Shown here one piece after another: positions 49,321-57,934 of a stretch of 64,000 nucleotides of DNA. The notes under the pieces were generated by a model. The model was not told the DNA's origin. It searched no databases and worked only from the letters and a program-made list of their open reading frames with translations. The DNA comes from Oceanospirillaceae bacterium (GTDB taxonomy: Bacteria > Pseudomonadota > Gammaproteobacteria > Pseudomonadales > Balneatricaceae): contig JABGSN010000053.1 in assembly GCA_018647765.1 (NCBI GenBank), positions 1 through 64,000 of the forward strand, in the 5' to 3' direction. The first letter of the stretch is position 1. The number at the start of each line of letters is the position of its first letter. The translations under genes were made by a program, and so were the position numbers.

Positions 49321-50583
49321 CTAGACCACCCTTGCTGGAACAGGTTTGGTTGCTTCCATACGCGTGTAGAACGGCATTAGAAGGAAGTAAGCAAAGTACA
49401 AGGCGGTACATAACTGAGCCACTTGAGTACGACCTTCCGTAGCAGCAACAGTGCCTAAGTAACCTAAAATAACAAAACTCACTACAAAAATGGCCAACCA
49501 AACTCGGCTCAGCCAACCTTTGTAACGCATTGATTTCACTGGACTACGGTCTAACCAAGGCATGACAAATAAGATGGCAATAGCGGCGCCCATCGTGATT
49601 ACACCAAGGAACTTGGCATCCAAACCAAATAACGGGAAGGTAATGGCACGCAACATCGAATAATAAGGCGTGAAGTACCACACTGGGGCAATATGCTCAG
49701 GGGTTTTGAGCGAATTCGCCGGTTCATAGTTGGGTTTTTCAATAAAGTAACCACCGCCTTCTGGGAAGAAGAAGATCACCAAACAGAACACAGTTAAGAA
49801 GACACCGACCGCAACGAGGTCCTTAATGACGTGATAGGGCCAGAAAGCCACACCATCAACAGGCACGCCATTTTCATCTTTATTTTGATCAATTTCGATG
49901 CCATCTGGGTTACTAGAGCCAACGTCATGCAGAGCCAAAATGTGTAATACAACCAACGCCAAAATAACTATAGGTAAAGCAATGACGTGTAAAGAGAAGA
50001 AGCGGTTCAGGGTAATGCCCGAGATTAAAAAGTCTCCTCGAACCCATTGCACAAGGTCTTCGCCTACCACTGGGATTGCACCCGCTAAGGATAAGATAAC
50101 CTGAGCACCCCAATAGGACATTTGACCCCAAGGCAGCAAGTAACCAAAGAAGCCTTCGGCCATCAAAGCCAAGTAAATCGCCATACCAAACAACCAGATT
50201 AACTCACGCGGCTTTTGGTAAGAGCCATACATCAAACCCCTAAACATGTGTAAGTAAACCACAATAAAGAAGGCTGAAGCGCCTGATGAGTGCATGTAGC
50301 GGATAATCCAGCCCATTTCCACATCACGCATAATGTATTCAACAGAAGCAAACGCGCCTTCTGCAGAAGGTTCGTACGACATCGTTAGCCAAACACCCGT
50401 AAGGATCTGGTTAACTAGAACAAGTAAAGAAAGCACACCAAACACGTACCAAACGTTAAAGTTTTTGGCGGCATAGTATTTAGACATGTGGTCTTGCCAC
50501 ATTTGCGTCAGTGGAAAACGATCATCAATCCAACGAATGATGCCACTGTCTGCCTTGGGGCGATTAGGATTACCGACAGCCAT
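49321..50583 (-). CDS. petB: Cytochrome b of the bc1 complex
   Basis: Membrane subunit with two b haems and the quinol sites. The 420 residues form about eight helices. Haem ligands are His98 and His112 in helix B and His199 and His214 in helix D. The Qo-site motif reads PVWY (300-303) instead of the PEWY of mitochondria and many bacteria. MSYWGAQVILSLAGAIPVVG and GDFLISGITLNRFFSLHV are typical. The start overlaps the petA stop by one base. Confidence 0.97.
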   Translation of the reverse strand: MAVGNPNRPKADSGIIRWIDDRFPLTQMWQDHMSKYYAAKNFNVWYVFGVLSLLVLVNQILTGVWLTMSYEPSAEGAFASVEYIMRDVEMGWIIRYMHSSGASAFFIVVYLHMFRGLMYGSYQKPRELIWLFGMAIYLALMAEGFFGYLLPWGQMSYWGAQVILSLAGAIPVVGEDLVQWVRGDFLISGITLNRFFSLHVIALPIVILALVVLHILALHDVGSSNPDGIEIDQNKDENGVPVDGVAFWPYHVIKDLVAVGVFLTVFCLVIFFFPEGGGYFIEKPNYEPANSLKTPEHIAPVWYFTPYYSMLRAITFPLFGLDAKFLGVITMGAAIAILFVMPWLDRSPVKSMRYKGWLSRVWLAIFVVSFVILGYLGTVAATEGRTQVAQLCTALYFAYFLLMPFYTRMEATKPVPARVV

Positions 50584-51179
50584 TACGCATTTCCTCCGTC
50601 TTCGCCAATTCGAATGACTAAGTCACTCTCGTAAAAATGAGGCGGGATTTCTAAGTTGATCGGGGCGGGCTTACTTTTGTAAACACGACCAGATAAATCA
50701 AATGTGGAACCATGACAAGGGCAGTAGAAACCGCCTTTCCAATCGGCACCTAAGTCAGCAGGCGCAATCTCGGGACGATACGTAGGTGAACAACCCAAGT
50801 GAGTACAAATGCCCACCATCACCATCACTTCATCACGTAAAGAGCGTGCCGAGGTGCTAGGAATATAGGTAGGTTGCTTAGACTTAGCTGAACCAGGGTC
50901 GGCCAAGCTGTCATTAAGGGACTCCAAGTTAGCTAATGCTTCTGCGCTGCGGCGTACAATCCAAACTGGTTTGCCGCGCCACTCAACAATCATTTGTTGA
51001 CCTGGTTCTAACTTACTGATGTCCGCCTTGACCGGTGCACCAGCAGCTCTGGCTCGTGCACTCGGGTTCCAGGAGGCTACAAAAGGGACTGCAGCGCCCA
51101 CACCACCAACAGCACCCACAACTACGGATGTGCCGACTAGCATGCGACGACGAGTCTTATTCACGCCATCATTACTCAT
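50583..51179 (-). CDS. petA: Rieske iron-sulfur protein of the bc1 complex
   Basis: The 198-residue [2Fe-2S] subunit that takes the first electron from quinol. An N-terminal KTRRRMLVG is a twin-arginine motif, followed by the membrane anchor (VGAVGGVGAAVPFVASW). The cluster ligands are in CTHLGC and CPCHGS. First gene of the operon, with a good promoter and GGAG nine bases before the ATG. Confidence 0.97.
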   Translation of the reverse strand: MSNDGVNKTRRRMLVGTSVVVGAVGGVGAAVPFVASWNPSARARAAGAPVKADISKLEPGQQMIVEWRGKPVWIVRRSAEALANLESLNDSLADPGSAKSKQPTYIPSTSARSLRDEVMVMVGICTHLGCSPTYRPEIAPADLGADWKGGFYCPCHGSTFDLSGRVYKSKPAPINLEIPPHFYESDLVIRIGEDGGNA

Positions 51180-51219
51180 TCAATTGGTCTCCAGCTAAGC
51201 TGTAAAATTATTGTCAGCA

Positions 51220-51248
51220 ATAGTAAAGGAATGGCCCTAAATTGACAA
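51220..51248 (-). promoter_or_regulatory. Predicted petABC promoter
   Basis: On the minus strand TTGTCA (51243-51248) and TACTAT (51220-51225) are 17 bases apart, about 40 bases before the petA start codon. It lies downstream of the rpsI terminator, so pet genes have their own transcript. Confidence 0.6.
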
Positions 51249-51302
51249 GGTTAAAGGCTTAATCGAGGGTCACAAAGCCTATTTGCTTTATGAATACTCA
51301 AT

Positions 51303-51332
51303 AAAAAACCCAGCACGAGGGCTGGGTTTTTT
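51303..51332 (-). terminator. Terminator of rplM-rpsI
   Basis: AAAAAACCCAGC pairs with GCTGGGTTTTTT around a six-base loop, about 30 bases after the rpsI stop codon. T-runs are present on both strands. Confidence 0.9.
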
Positions 51333-51360
51333 GTAGCGCGCCAAAAAGGCCGCAGTATGC

Positions 51361-51753
51361 TTAACGCTTAGAGAACTGAGGACGCTTACGTGCTTTACGT
51401 AGGCCAACCTTCTTACGCTCAACTTCACGCGCGTCACGGGTAACAAAACCTGCAGCACGAAGACTAGGACGCAATGTTTCGTCAAAGTTCATCAATGCAC
51501 GGGTAATGCCGTGGCGAATCGCGCCAGCTTGACCAAAACCACCACCGCCTTCTACGGTAATGTTAAGGTCGAATTTTTCAACTGTTTCTGTCAACTCTAG
51601 TGGTTGACGAACAATCATACGGGCTGTTTCACGACCAAAGTAAACGTCCAATGTACGACTGTTTACAGTGATAGCGCCAGTGCCAGGAGTCATGAACACA
51701 CGAGCGGTAGAGGTCTTACGACGACCAGTACCATAATATTGAGTAGCTGCCAT
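51361..51753 (-). CDS. rpsI: 30S ribosomal protein S9
   Basis: The 130 residues equal E. coli S9. [15 protein letters not shown] at the start, [18 protein letters not shown] in the middle and the C-terminal [11 protein letters not shown], which reaches into the P site, are diagnostic. Ten bases separate it from rplM. It ends at a strong terminator. Confidence 0.99.
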   Translation of the reverse strand: MAATQYYGTGRRKTSTARVFMTPGTGAITVNSRTLDVYFGRETARMIVRQPLELTETVEKFDLNITVEGGGGFGQAGAIRHGITRALMNFDETLRPSLRAAGFVTRDAREVERKKVGLRKARKRPQFSKR

Positions 51754-51763
51754 GATCGTCTCC

Positions 51764-52192
51764 TTACAGGGTCAATGTTTGTGGTTGTTGCGCTTGATGC
51801 GGATGCTCAGTACCAGCATACACTTTAAGCTTGGAGTACATAGCACGGCCCAAAGGACCTTTTGGCAACATACCTTTAACAGCGAATTCAATGGTGCGCT
51901 CTGGAGCGTGCTCAACCATTTTTTCGAAAGACATAGAACGTAAACCACCTGGGTAACCCGTGTGACGGTAGTACATTTTGTCTTTTGCCTTGTTGCCAGT
52001 TACCCGAACTTTTTCGGCATTAACAACAACAATGTAGTCACCAGTGTCCACGTGTGGAGTGAATTCTGGCTTATGCTTGCCGCGTAGACGACGAGCGATT
52101 TCAGTAGACATACGACCTAAAGTTAGGCCCTCTGCATCAACAACGTACCAGTCGCGGGTAACGTCAGCAGGTTTAGTACTTACGGTTTTCAT
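51764..52192 (-). CDS. rplM: 50S ribosomal protein L13
   Basis: The 142 residues equal E. coli L13. [40 protein letters not shown] and [19 protein letters not shown] are the family blocks. First gene of rplM-rpsI. The AGG ribosome site lies in a stretch that can pair with an upstream leader segment, see the leader entry. Confidence 0.99.
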   Translation of the reverse strand: MKTVSTKPADVTRDWYVVDAEGLTLGRMSTEIARRLRGKHKPEFTPHVDTGDYIVVVNAEKVRVTGNKAKDKMYYRHTGYPGGLRSMSFEKMVEHAPERTIEFAVKGMLPKGPLGRAMYSKLKVYAGTEHPHQAQQPQTLTL

Positions 52193-52195
52193 GTG

Positions 52196-52250
52196 AATAA
52201 CCTATTTAATGGCCCTATTGACTGGGCCTACCTATAATTATTGGGTTATT
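52196..52250 (-). promoter_or_regulatory. Structured leader of rplM, possible L13 autoregulatory site
   Basis: In the minus-strand leader AATAACC (52244-52250) can pair with GGTTATT (52196-52202), which contains the G residues of the rplM ribosome site. Inside this outer stem a second hairpin, GGCCC/GGGCC with an eight-base loop (52211-52228), forms. This arrangement could hide the ribosome site. E. coli L13 represses its own operon through the leader; whether this leader does so here is inference. Confidence 0.5.
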
Positions 52251-52362
52251 GCGTAACCAGTGGTAATTCACCACCCTGTCACCAATAACGTGACTAGCAG
52301 CCTGAGCCCCAAACAACTTAAGCCAACCGAGCCTTAAGCCAACACAGAAACTGCGAGGGCGA

Positions 52363-52392
52363 ATTATACAGGATAAAATACCAAATTGTTAA
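52363..52392 (-). promoter_or_regulatory. Predicted rplM-rpsI promoter
   Basis: On the minus strand TTAACA (52387-52392) and a perfect TATAAT (52363-52368) are 18 bases apart. Transcription would start near 52356, giving a leader of about 165 bases. Confidence 0.65.
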
Positions 52393-52410
52393 GCCTTTAT
52401 GTAAAAGTTT

Positions 52411-53538
52411 TTAGCTGGCCACGTGGCCGCGCGCCAAATACTCGTGCGACTGCATCTCTTGTAAGCGGCTTAAGGTGCGCTGAAACACAAAATCCAGTTG
52501 ACCACCGGCGTACAGGTCCAACAAAGACACCTGTGCCGAGAGGATCATCTTCACGTTAGCGTCATAACAGACGTCGACTAAATTGACGAAGCGCCGAGCC
52601 TGATCACTACTATGGCGATCAAGGCGCGGCACCCGACTCACAATTAAGGCGTGATACTCACTGGCAATTTCTAAATAATCATTTTGTGAACGCGGCAATA
52701 CACACAGTTGTTCGAACGTCATCCACACAATGTCATCACATTGTTTTACATACTCAAAGGCACGGCTATTGATGGTCAGCATGCCTGCATCCTTGATATG
52801 CCCCTGCTCCGGCGCCAAGGCCTCAAAGCTTGTGTTTAAGCTGGCATCCGCAGCGTCATCTAAAGGCCAATGGTACAGCTCGGCCTGCTCTAAAGTGCGC
52901 AGCCGATAATCCACGCCACCGTCCACATTAACCACAACAGTGTACTGCTCCAGCAGCGCAATGGCCGGCAAAAAGCGCTGCCGCTGCAAACCATTTTCAT
53001 ACAAATTACGCGGTTCAATATTAGAGGTGGCCACCAACACCACCCCAAGATCAAACAACGTACCTAACAAACCCGCCAATATCATGGCATCAGTGATGTC
53101 GGTCACAAAGAATTCATCAAAACAAATCACCTGAGCGTCGGCGGCTAATTCCTGCGCCACCTTAAGCAAGGGGTTTTTTACGCCCTTGTGCACCGCCAAA
53201 CGCTCATGTACATGACGCATAAATCGATGAAAGTGGGTCCTATGTTTATTTTCAAACGGCAAACAATCATAAAACACATCCATTAAATAGGTTTTACCAC
53301 GCCCCACACCACCCCAAAAATACAGACCTTGCGGAGCTTTTTGCACCGCCGACGGCTTACCCAGCAAGCCCCCCAACTTACGCCGCAAACGAGGCCGTTT
53401 TTGCTGCTTCTGCTGCTGCACTTGGCACACATCCAAATACAACCGTTGCAAGTGATTAATGGCCTCTTCTTGGGCTGCGTCAGGCAGGAAATGCGCTTGT
53501 TTTTGATGTTGCTGGTATTTTTCTAAAGGAGAGGTCAT
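52411..53538 (-). CDS. zapE: Cell division ATPase ZapE (AFG1-like)
   Basis: A 375-residue AAA-type ATPase of the AFG1/ZapE family. Walker A is GGVGRGKTYLMD (about 76-87), Walker B is VICFDEFFVTDITDA, and sensor residues are in VLVATSNIEPRNLYENGLQR. In E. coli ZapE joins the Z-ring late in division, mainly under stress. It is divergent from zapG. Confidence 0.95.
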   Translation of the reverse strand: MTSPLEKYQQHQKQAHFLPDAAQEEAINHLQRLYLDVCQVQQQKQQKRPRLRRKLGGLLGKPSAVQKAPQGLYFWGGVGRGKTYLMDVFYDCLPFENKHRTHFHRFMRHVHERLAVHKGVKNPLLKVAQELAADAQVICFDEFFVTDITDAMILAGLLGTLFDLGVVLVATSNIEPRNLYENGLQRQRFLPAIALLEQYTVVVNVDGGVDYRLRTLEQAELYHWPLDDAADASLNTSFEALAPEQGHIKDAGMLTINSRAFEYVKQCDDIVWMTFEQLCVLPRSQNDYLEIASEYHALIVSRVPRLDRHSSDQARRFVNLVDVCYDANVKMILSAQVSLLDLYAGGQLDFVFQRTLSRLQEMQSHEYLARGHVAS

Positions 53539-53622
53539 AAACTGTTAACGTGCATGATGAACTAATGGAATATTTACATTACAATACTAGCTTCTGGGAC
53601 ACTTTATGAAAAGGAGCTATTG

Positions 53623-54117
53623 GTGGATTTACTCAGCAACGATTGGTTTTTTTGGCTAATACTATTATTACTTGGTATAGGCATTGGGTTTTTGTTGGGC
53701 CGCAACAATAATAGCGACCTTAAACGCCAAACTCAGCTCAGCGAACAACTACAAGCTGCGCACACAGAAATGGCTGAATACAAAGAGCAAGTGAACCTGC
53801 ACTTTGCCGACACTGCCGCTGCCGTTAATCAGCTCACCGATAGCTATCGCAATGTACACCAACACCTCGCCAAAGGTGCGCAAAGTCTCTGTGACGACCC
53901 CGACATGGCCAGCAGCCTCGAAACCATTGCTGGCCCGAGTGAGACCGCCATTGAACACCAAGCCGAACCCGCTGCTGTCATTCGCCCACCCATGGATTAC
54001 GCCCCCAGCAGCGACAAAACTGAACACGGCACCCTAGATGAGCGTTACGGCCTCAAAAGCAAACAAGAAAACCCACAGCCACCCGCCTATGACATCCCCG
54101 TATCACCAACGCAATAA
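53623..54117 (+). CDS. zapG: ZapG/YhcB family inner-membrane protein (DUF1043)
   Basis: A 164-residue bitopic protein: one N-terminal helix (WFFWLILLLLGIGIGFLLGR) and then a coiled coil (DLKRQTQLSEQLQAAHTEMA, continuing to about residue 80) and a variable polar tail. YhcB/ZapG of E. coli links cell division with envelope synthesis. The GTG at 53623 has AAGGAG six bases upstream; a TTG one codon earlier is too close to it. Divergent from zapE, the usual arrangement. Confidence 0.85.
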   Translation: MDLLSNDWFFWLILLLLGIGIGFLLGRNNNSDLKRQTQLSEQLQAAHTEMAEYKEQVNLHFADTAAAVNQLTDSYRNVHQHLAKGAQSLCDDPDMASSLETIAGPSETAIEHQAEPAAVIRPPMDYAPSSDKTEHGTLDERYGLKSKQENPQPPAYDIPVSPTQ

Positions 54118-54118
54118 C

Positions 54119-54880
54119 CTATGCCGGACTGTCGATATCCACAAACTCACAGGTGATGTCTAACTCTTGCTGCAGGTGTGCAGCCAGGGCCTTAGCCCCA
54201 TAGCGTTCCGTCGCATGATGGCCGGCAGCAAAATAGTGAATGTCATTTTCGCGCGCGATATGCACAGTAGACTCCGATATTTCACCCGACACATACGCAT
54301 CTAAACCCAGCTCAACCGCTTGTTCAATCATGCCTTGGGCGCCACCCGTACACCAACCGATCCGTTTGATCACAGTACCAGGGGCGTCAATGTGAAGCAC
54401 CTCCCGACCCAGCACCTGAGACAGTTGTTGCTGTACCTGCAACCCGCTACAAGGCTGCGCTAATGTCGCACACAGGCCCAATCCGGTAATGCCGCTAGAC
54501 TGCATATGCGCGTCAGACTGCCACCCCATGAGCTGGCCCAGCTGCGCATTGTTACCTAATTGCCCATGACAATCTAACGGCAAATGATAGGCAATCAGGT
54601 TAATGTCATGAGTCAGCAGCGCTTTAATACGGTTTTTCTTAATGCCCACCAATGGGCTCGATTCATTGCGCCAAAAATAGCCATGATGCACCAGCAACGC
54701 ATCAGCCTTACATTCGATGGCCGCATCAACCAATGCTTGGCTTGCGGTAACTCCCGCCACCAGGTGGCTCACTGTGAGTTTACCTTCCACCTGCAGGCCG
54801 TTAGGTGCATAGTCTTTAAACTGCCCAGGCGTAAGTAGGCCATCCAAATAGTTCAACAAGTCTACTGTGTGTATTGCCAT
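54119..54880 (-). CDS. NIF3-like dinuclear metal centre protein (YbgI family)
   Basis: A 253-residue member of the NIF3/YbgI family, which forms toroidal hexamers with two metal ions per subunit. Metal-ligand blocks are LLVHHGYFWR, IAYHLPLDCHGQLGNN and YFAAGHHATERYG. Often annotated GTP cyclohydrolase I type 2, but this is not well supported; the true role is open. It converges on zapG with no real gap and is divergent from the DegS-like gene. Confidence 0.92.
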   Translation of the reverse strand: MAIHTVDLLNYLDGLLTPGQFKDYAPNGLQVEGKLTVSHLVAGVTASQALVDAAIECKADALLVHHGYFWRNESSPLVGIKKNRIKALLTHDINLIAYHLPLDCHGQLGNNAQLGQLMGWQSDAHMQSSGITGLGLCATLAQPCSGLQVQQQLSQVLGREVLHIDAPGTVIKRIGWCTGGAQGMIEQAVELGLDAYVSGEISESTVHIARENDIHYFAAGHHATERYGAKALAAHLQQELDITCEFVDIDSPA

Positions 54881-54969
54881 GCATTATTACTCTGGGTATT
54901 TTTGCCTTTATTTGGCCTTAAGTTTACACTATACACCCCAGTAAAAGGCAACCAACCGACCTTAATTCC

Positions 54970-56148
54970 ATGGCTCTATCCTTGATCAAATATTTATCCC
55001 GTTTTGCCCTAGCCGGCGGGCTGGCCGCCATCCTACTAGTACTCGCTGCGCCTGAGTGGTTGAGCCAAAAAACCAGCATACCACTGTGGTCTCAAACTAC
55101 TACCCATAGTACATCAGCTACACATAGCTACGCGGACATGCTTGAAGCCACCATGCCATCGGTAGTGAGCATCTACAGTCAAACCCATACCCCGGCAGCC
55201 TCCTTAGCATTATTCCAAGACCCTCATTACGCCAACCTCCTCGAAGGCCAACTACTGGCCAATAATGTCGATAAAATAGGCCTTGGTTCAGGGGTAATTG
55301 TCAGCCCGGAGGGCTACATCCTCACCAACCACCATATCATTTCCCAAGCCAGCCGCATCCAAGTCAAGCTCAGCGATGGCCGTAGCGCAGCGGCAACCGT
55401 GGTGGGCACGGATGCCGCCACCGACCTAGCCGTAATCAAAATCGAGCTTGATCAACTCGTCGCCGCCACGGCGGCCATTGGTGACAAGGCCCGCATAGGG
55501 GACTTAGTTTTTGCGATTGGCAACCCCCATGGCTTGGGGCAGTCTGTGTCCATCGGCCTGATCAGCGGCACGGGACGCAACCGCTTAGGCCTACATACCT
55601 TCGAAAGCTTCATCCAAACCGATGCCGCAATTAATACCGGCAACTCTGGCGGCGCTTTGGTCAATAGTAAAGGTGAGTTAGTGGCCATTAACAGCGCCCA
55701 CTTCTACAACAGCCAAACTAGCCTGCGTAGCCAAGGCTTGGGCCTTGCCATACCTATTAGCATTGCCGCCAACGTATTAAACAATATCGTCGCCCACGGC
55801 CAAGTGGTGAGGGGTTGGCTAGGCATCGACTTCGAAGCGGAAGCCCTGTTCGACTTAGCCTCCCAAGCGGCCCATGAATTTTCTCCCAACCTAACCAAAC
55901 AAGGTATTTTGCTCACCGGCATATACGCCAACAGTCCAGCCCATCTGGCTGGCTTGCAACCTGGCGACCGCATCACCCACTTTGATGGCCGCTTGGTGAT
56001 CGACTGGAATCAATCGCTGGATTACGTCACCAATTTGGCGCCCGGATCAACCCTGAGCATCACCTATATCCCGGCCGCAGCCACCCTACCAACGCCTGCA
56101 GCAATACAAACCACGGCCACCTTGGGCACCCGCCCAAGCGCACAATAA
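54970..56148 (+). CDS. DegS/AlgW-type periplasmic serine protease
   Basis: A 392-residue HtrA-family protease with one N-terminal membrane anchor (about 11-27, FALAGGLAAILLVLAAP), a trypsin-like domain and a single PDZ domain (about 275-370, QGILLTGIYANSPAHLAGLQ, PGDRITHFDGRLV). The catalytic triad is His122 in ILTNHHII, Asp152 in TDLAVIK and Ser226 in GNSGGAL. One PDZ and the anchor point to DegS/AlgW, the sensor that cuts anti-sigma-E (RseA/MucA) under envelope stress. AlgW occupies the same place in Pseudomonas as I recall it. The RpoE genes are not in this window. Confidence 0.92.
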   Translation: MALSLIKYLSRFALAGGLAAILLVLAAPEWLSQKTSIPLWSQTTTHSTSATHSYADMLEATMPSVVSIYSQTHTPAASLALFQDPHYANLLEGQLLANNVDKIGLGSGVIVSPEGYILTNHHIISQASRIQVKLSDGRSAAATVVGTDAATDLAVIKIELDQLVAATAAIGDKARIGDLVFAIGNPHGLGQSVSIGLISGTGRNRLGLHTFESFIQTDAAINTGNSGGALVNSKGELVAINSAHFYNSQTSLRSQGLGLAIPISIAANVLNNIVAHGQVVRGWLGIDFEAEALFDLASQAAHEFSPNLTKQGILLTGIYANSPAHLAGLQPGDRITHFDGRLVIDWNQSLDYVTNLAPGSTLSITYIPAAATLPTPAAIQTTATLGTRPSAQ

Positions 56149-56183
56149 CAGCCACAGCCTTATGACTAAGCACCGTTAAAACC

Positions 56184-56927
56184 ATGACCCAAAAAGACCC
56201 CAAGCAACAACGCGACACCATCTTTGCCGCGCCTCTACAGTCGCCCGTACCGTTTGAGTTTAATGCTCAAGTGGCAGACGTGTTTGATAACATGATCCAG
56301 CGCTCGGTGCCTGGTTACCATTTTTTACTGGATGTTATCGGTTTGCTCGCCGCCCGTTATGGGCAAAGTCAAAGTAACTGCTACGACCTCGGCTGTTCGC
56401 TTGGCACCATGACCCTGCGCTTACGCCAAAACCTTCCCGCAGGAGCGCACGTTATAGGGGTGGATAACTCGGCCGCCATGGTAAGCCGCTGTCAACACAA
56501 TATGGCCCGCGACCACAGCCAAGCCAGTTACGAAATTGTGCAGCAAGACCTGCAAGATACCCCCATAACAAACGCCTCCATGGTGATTCTTAACTTTACT
56601 CTGCAGTTTATTGCCGACCAAGAGCGGCCCAGTATTTTAGCCAATATTGCTGCGGGTATGCGCCCGGGCGGGGTATTGTTGCTGGCCGAAAAAGTCTGCT
56701 TTGATGATCCCGCACAACAACAGTTACAAGTGGACCTGTATCACGATTTTAAACGTTATCAGGGCTATAGCGATTTAGAAATCGCCCAAAAGCGTGCGGC
56801 CCTAGAAAACGTGTTAATCCCCAATACCTTGGAACAACACCGTCAACGTTTGCTGGATGCCGGCTTTAGCCGTGTAGAAACATGTATGCAGTGTTTTAAT
56901 TTTTGCGCCCTACTGGCCTTCAAATAA
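56184..56927 (+). CDS. cmoA: Carboxy-S-adenosyl-L-methionine synthase CmoA
   Basis: Makes carboxy-SAM from SAM and prephenate, the donor for wobble-uridine modification. The 247 residues begin with the typical DTIFAAPLQSPVPFEFNAQV and contain the SAM loop YDLGCSLGTMTLRLR and VILNFTLQFIADQERP. It forms a unit with cmoB; the gap to the chosen cmoB start is 23 bases. Confidence 0.97.
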   Translation: MTQKDPKQQRDTIFAAPLQSPVPFEFNAQVADVFDNMIQRSVPGYHFLLDVIGLLAARYGQSQSNCYDLGCSLGTMTLRLRQNLPAGAHVIGVDNSAAMVSRCQHNMARDHSQASYEIVQQDLQDTPITNASMVILNFTLQFIADQERPSILANIAAGMRPGGVLLLAEKVCFDDPAQQQLQVDLYHDFKRYQGYSDLEIAQKRAALENVLIPNTLEQHRQRLLDAGFSRVETCMQCFNFCALLAFK

Positions 56928-56950
56928 CCTCACTTAGAAGAAACACCATT

Positions 56951-57928
56951 ATGGGCATTGATTTAGAAGCTTTCTTTGAGCACACCAAAAACACCGGGCT
57001 GGCCGATTTTCACCCGCAGCTACGCCTCGCTCTGGCCCAATTTTACCAACAAAAGAAACACGGCCGGACACCCGAATGGGACGCCGCGCTCAATGCCATG
57101 CCGCAACTAAGTGAGCCACAATACAGTTTTACCAGTCCCAGCGTTACGGTAAAAAAACCTGCTAGCCTTAGCATTGACGCACAAGCCTACACCGAGCATT
57201 TGAAGGCATTTATGCCGTGGCGTAAAGGCCCCTGGAATTTACTCGGCGTAGACATTGACACTGAGTGGCACTCGGACTGGAAATGGCAACGCATAGTACC
57301 CCATATTAGCCCTTTAGAAGGGCGCAAAGTGTTGGACATTGGCACCGGCAACGGCTACTTTTTATATCGCATGCTAGGCGCCGGCGCCAGCCTTGCGCTT
57401 GGCATTGACCCCACACGCATATTCCTTTACCAATTTCACGCTGCACAAAGGCTATTGCCGGCCAACGGGGCTCATCTATTGCCGTTGCGCAGCGAGCACT
57501 TACCGGCCTTTGGTTGTTTTGACACGGTATTCTGCTTAGGTGTGTTATATCACCGAAGATCCCCCATCGACCACATTCAGGAGCTCTTGTCCTACTTGCG
57601 GCCGGGCGGTGAATTAGTCTTAGAAACGCTGGTGGTCTCAGGCGGCGCTGACACCATTTTAGTGCCCGAAGGCCGCTACGCAAAAATGTCCAACGTGTGG
57701 TTTTTACCCAGCACCCAGGCCCTTGAAGTAATGTTACGTAAGTTGGGCCTAGAAAACGTGCGCACCGTGGACGTTAACCAAACCAGCACCGATGAGCAAA
57801 GAGCCACCCAATGGATGACGTTTCACTCTTTAGCTGACTTCTTAGATCCCAACGACGCTAATCTGTCAGCCGAAGGCCATCCAGCGCCGTTGCGCGCCAC
57901 CTTGGTGGCGACCAAACCAAGCGCTTAA
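56951..57928 (+). CDS. cmoB: tRNA U34 carboxymethyltransferase CmoB
   Basis: Transfers the carboxymethyl group from carboxy-SAM to 5-hydroxyuridine at the tRNA wobble position (cmo5U34), which widens decoding. The start at 56951 gives MGIDLEAFFEHTKNTGL and 325 residues; a start at 56903 would lie inside cmoA. MPWRKGPWNLLGVDIDTEWH, VLDIGTGNGYFLYRM and FDTVFCLGVLYHRRSPIDH are family blocks. It converges on hisD with a six-base gap. Confidence 0.96.
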   Translation: MGIDLEAFFEHTKNTGLADFHPQLRLALAQFYQQKKHGRTPEWDAALNAMPQLSEPQYSFTSPSVTVKKPASLSIDAQAYTEHLKAFMPWRKGPWNLLGVDIDTEWHSDWKWQRIVPHISPLEGRKVLDIGTGNGYFLYRMLGAGASLALGIDPTRIFLYQFHAAQRLLPANGAHLLPLRSEHLPAFGCFDTVFCLGVLYHRRSPIDHIQELLSYLRPGGELVLETLVVSGGADTILVPEGRYAKMSNVWFLPSTQALEVMLRKLGLENVRTVDVNQTSTDEQRATQWMTFHSLADFLDPNDANLSAEGHPAPLRATLVATKPSA

Positions 57929-57934
57929 ATGCAA

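Noticed and set aside
49319-49516. N-terminal extension of the cytochrome c1 frame
   Set aside because: It lies inside petB coding sequence in another frame; the start at 49318 has a ribosome site and a proper signal peptide.
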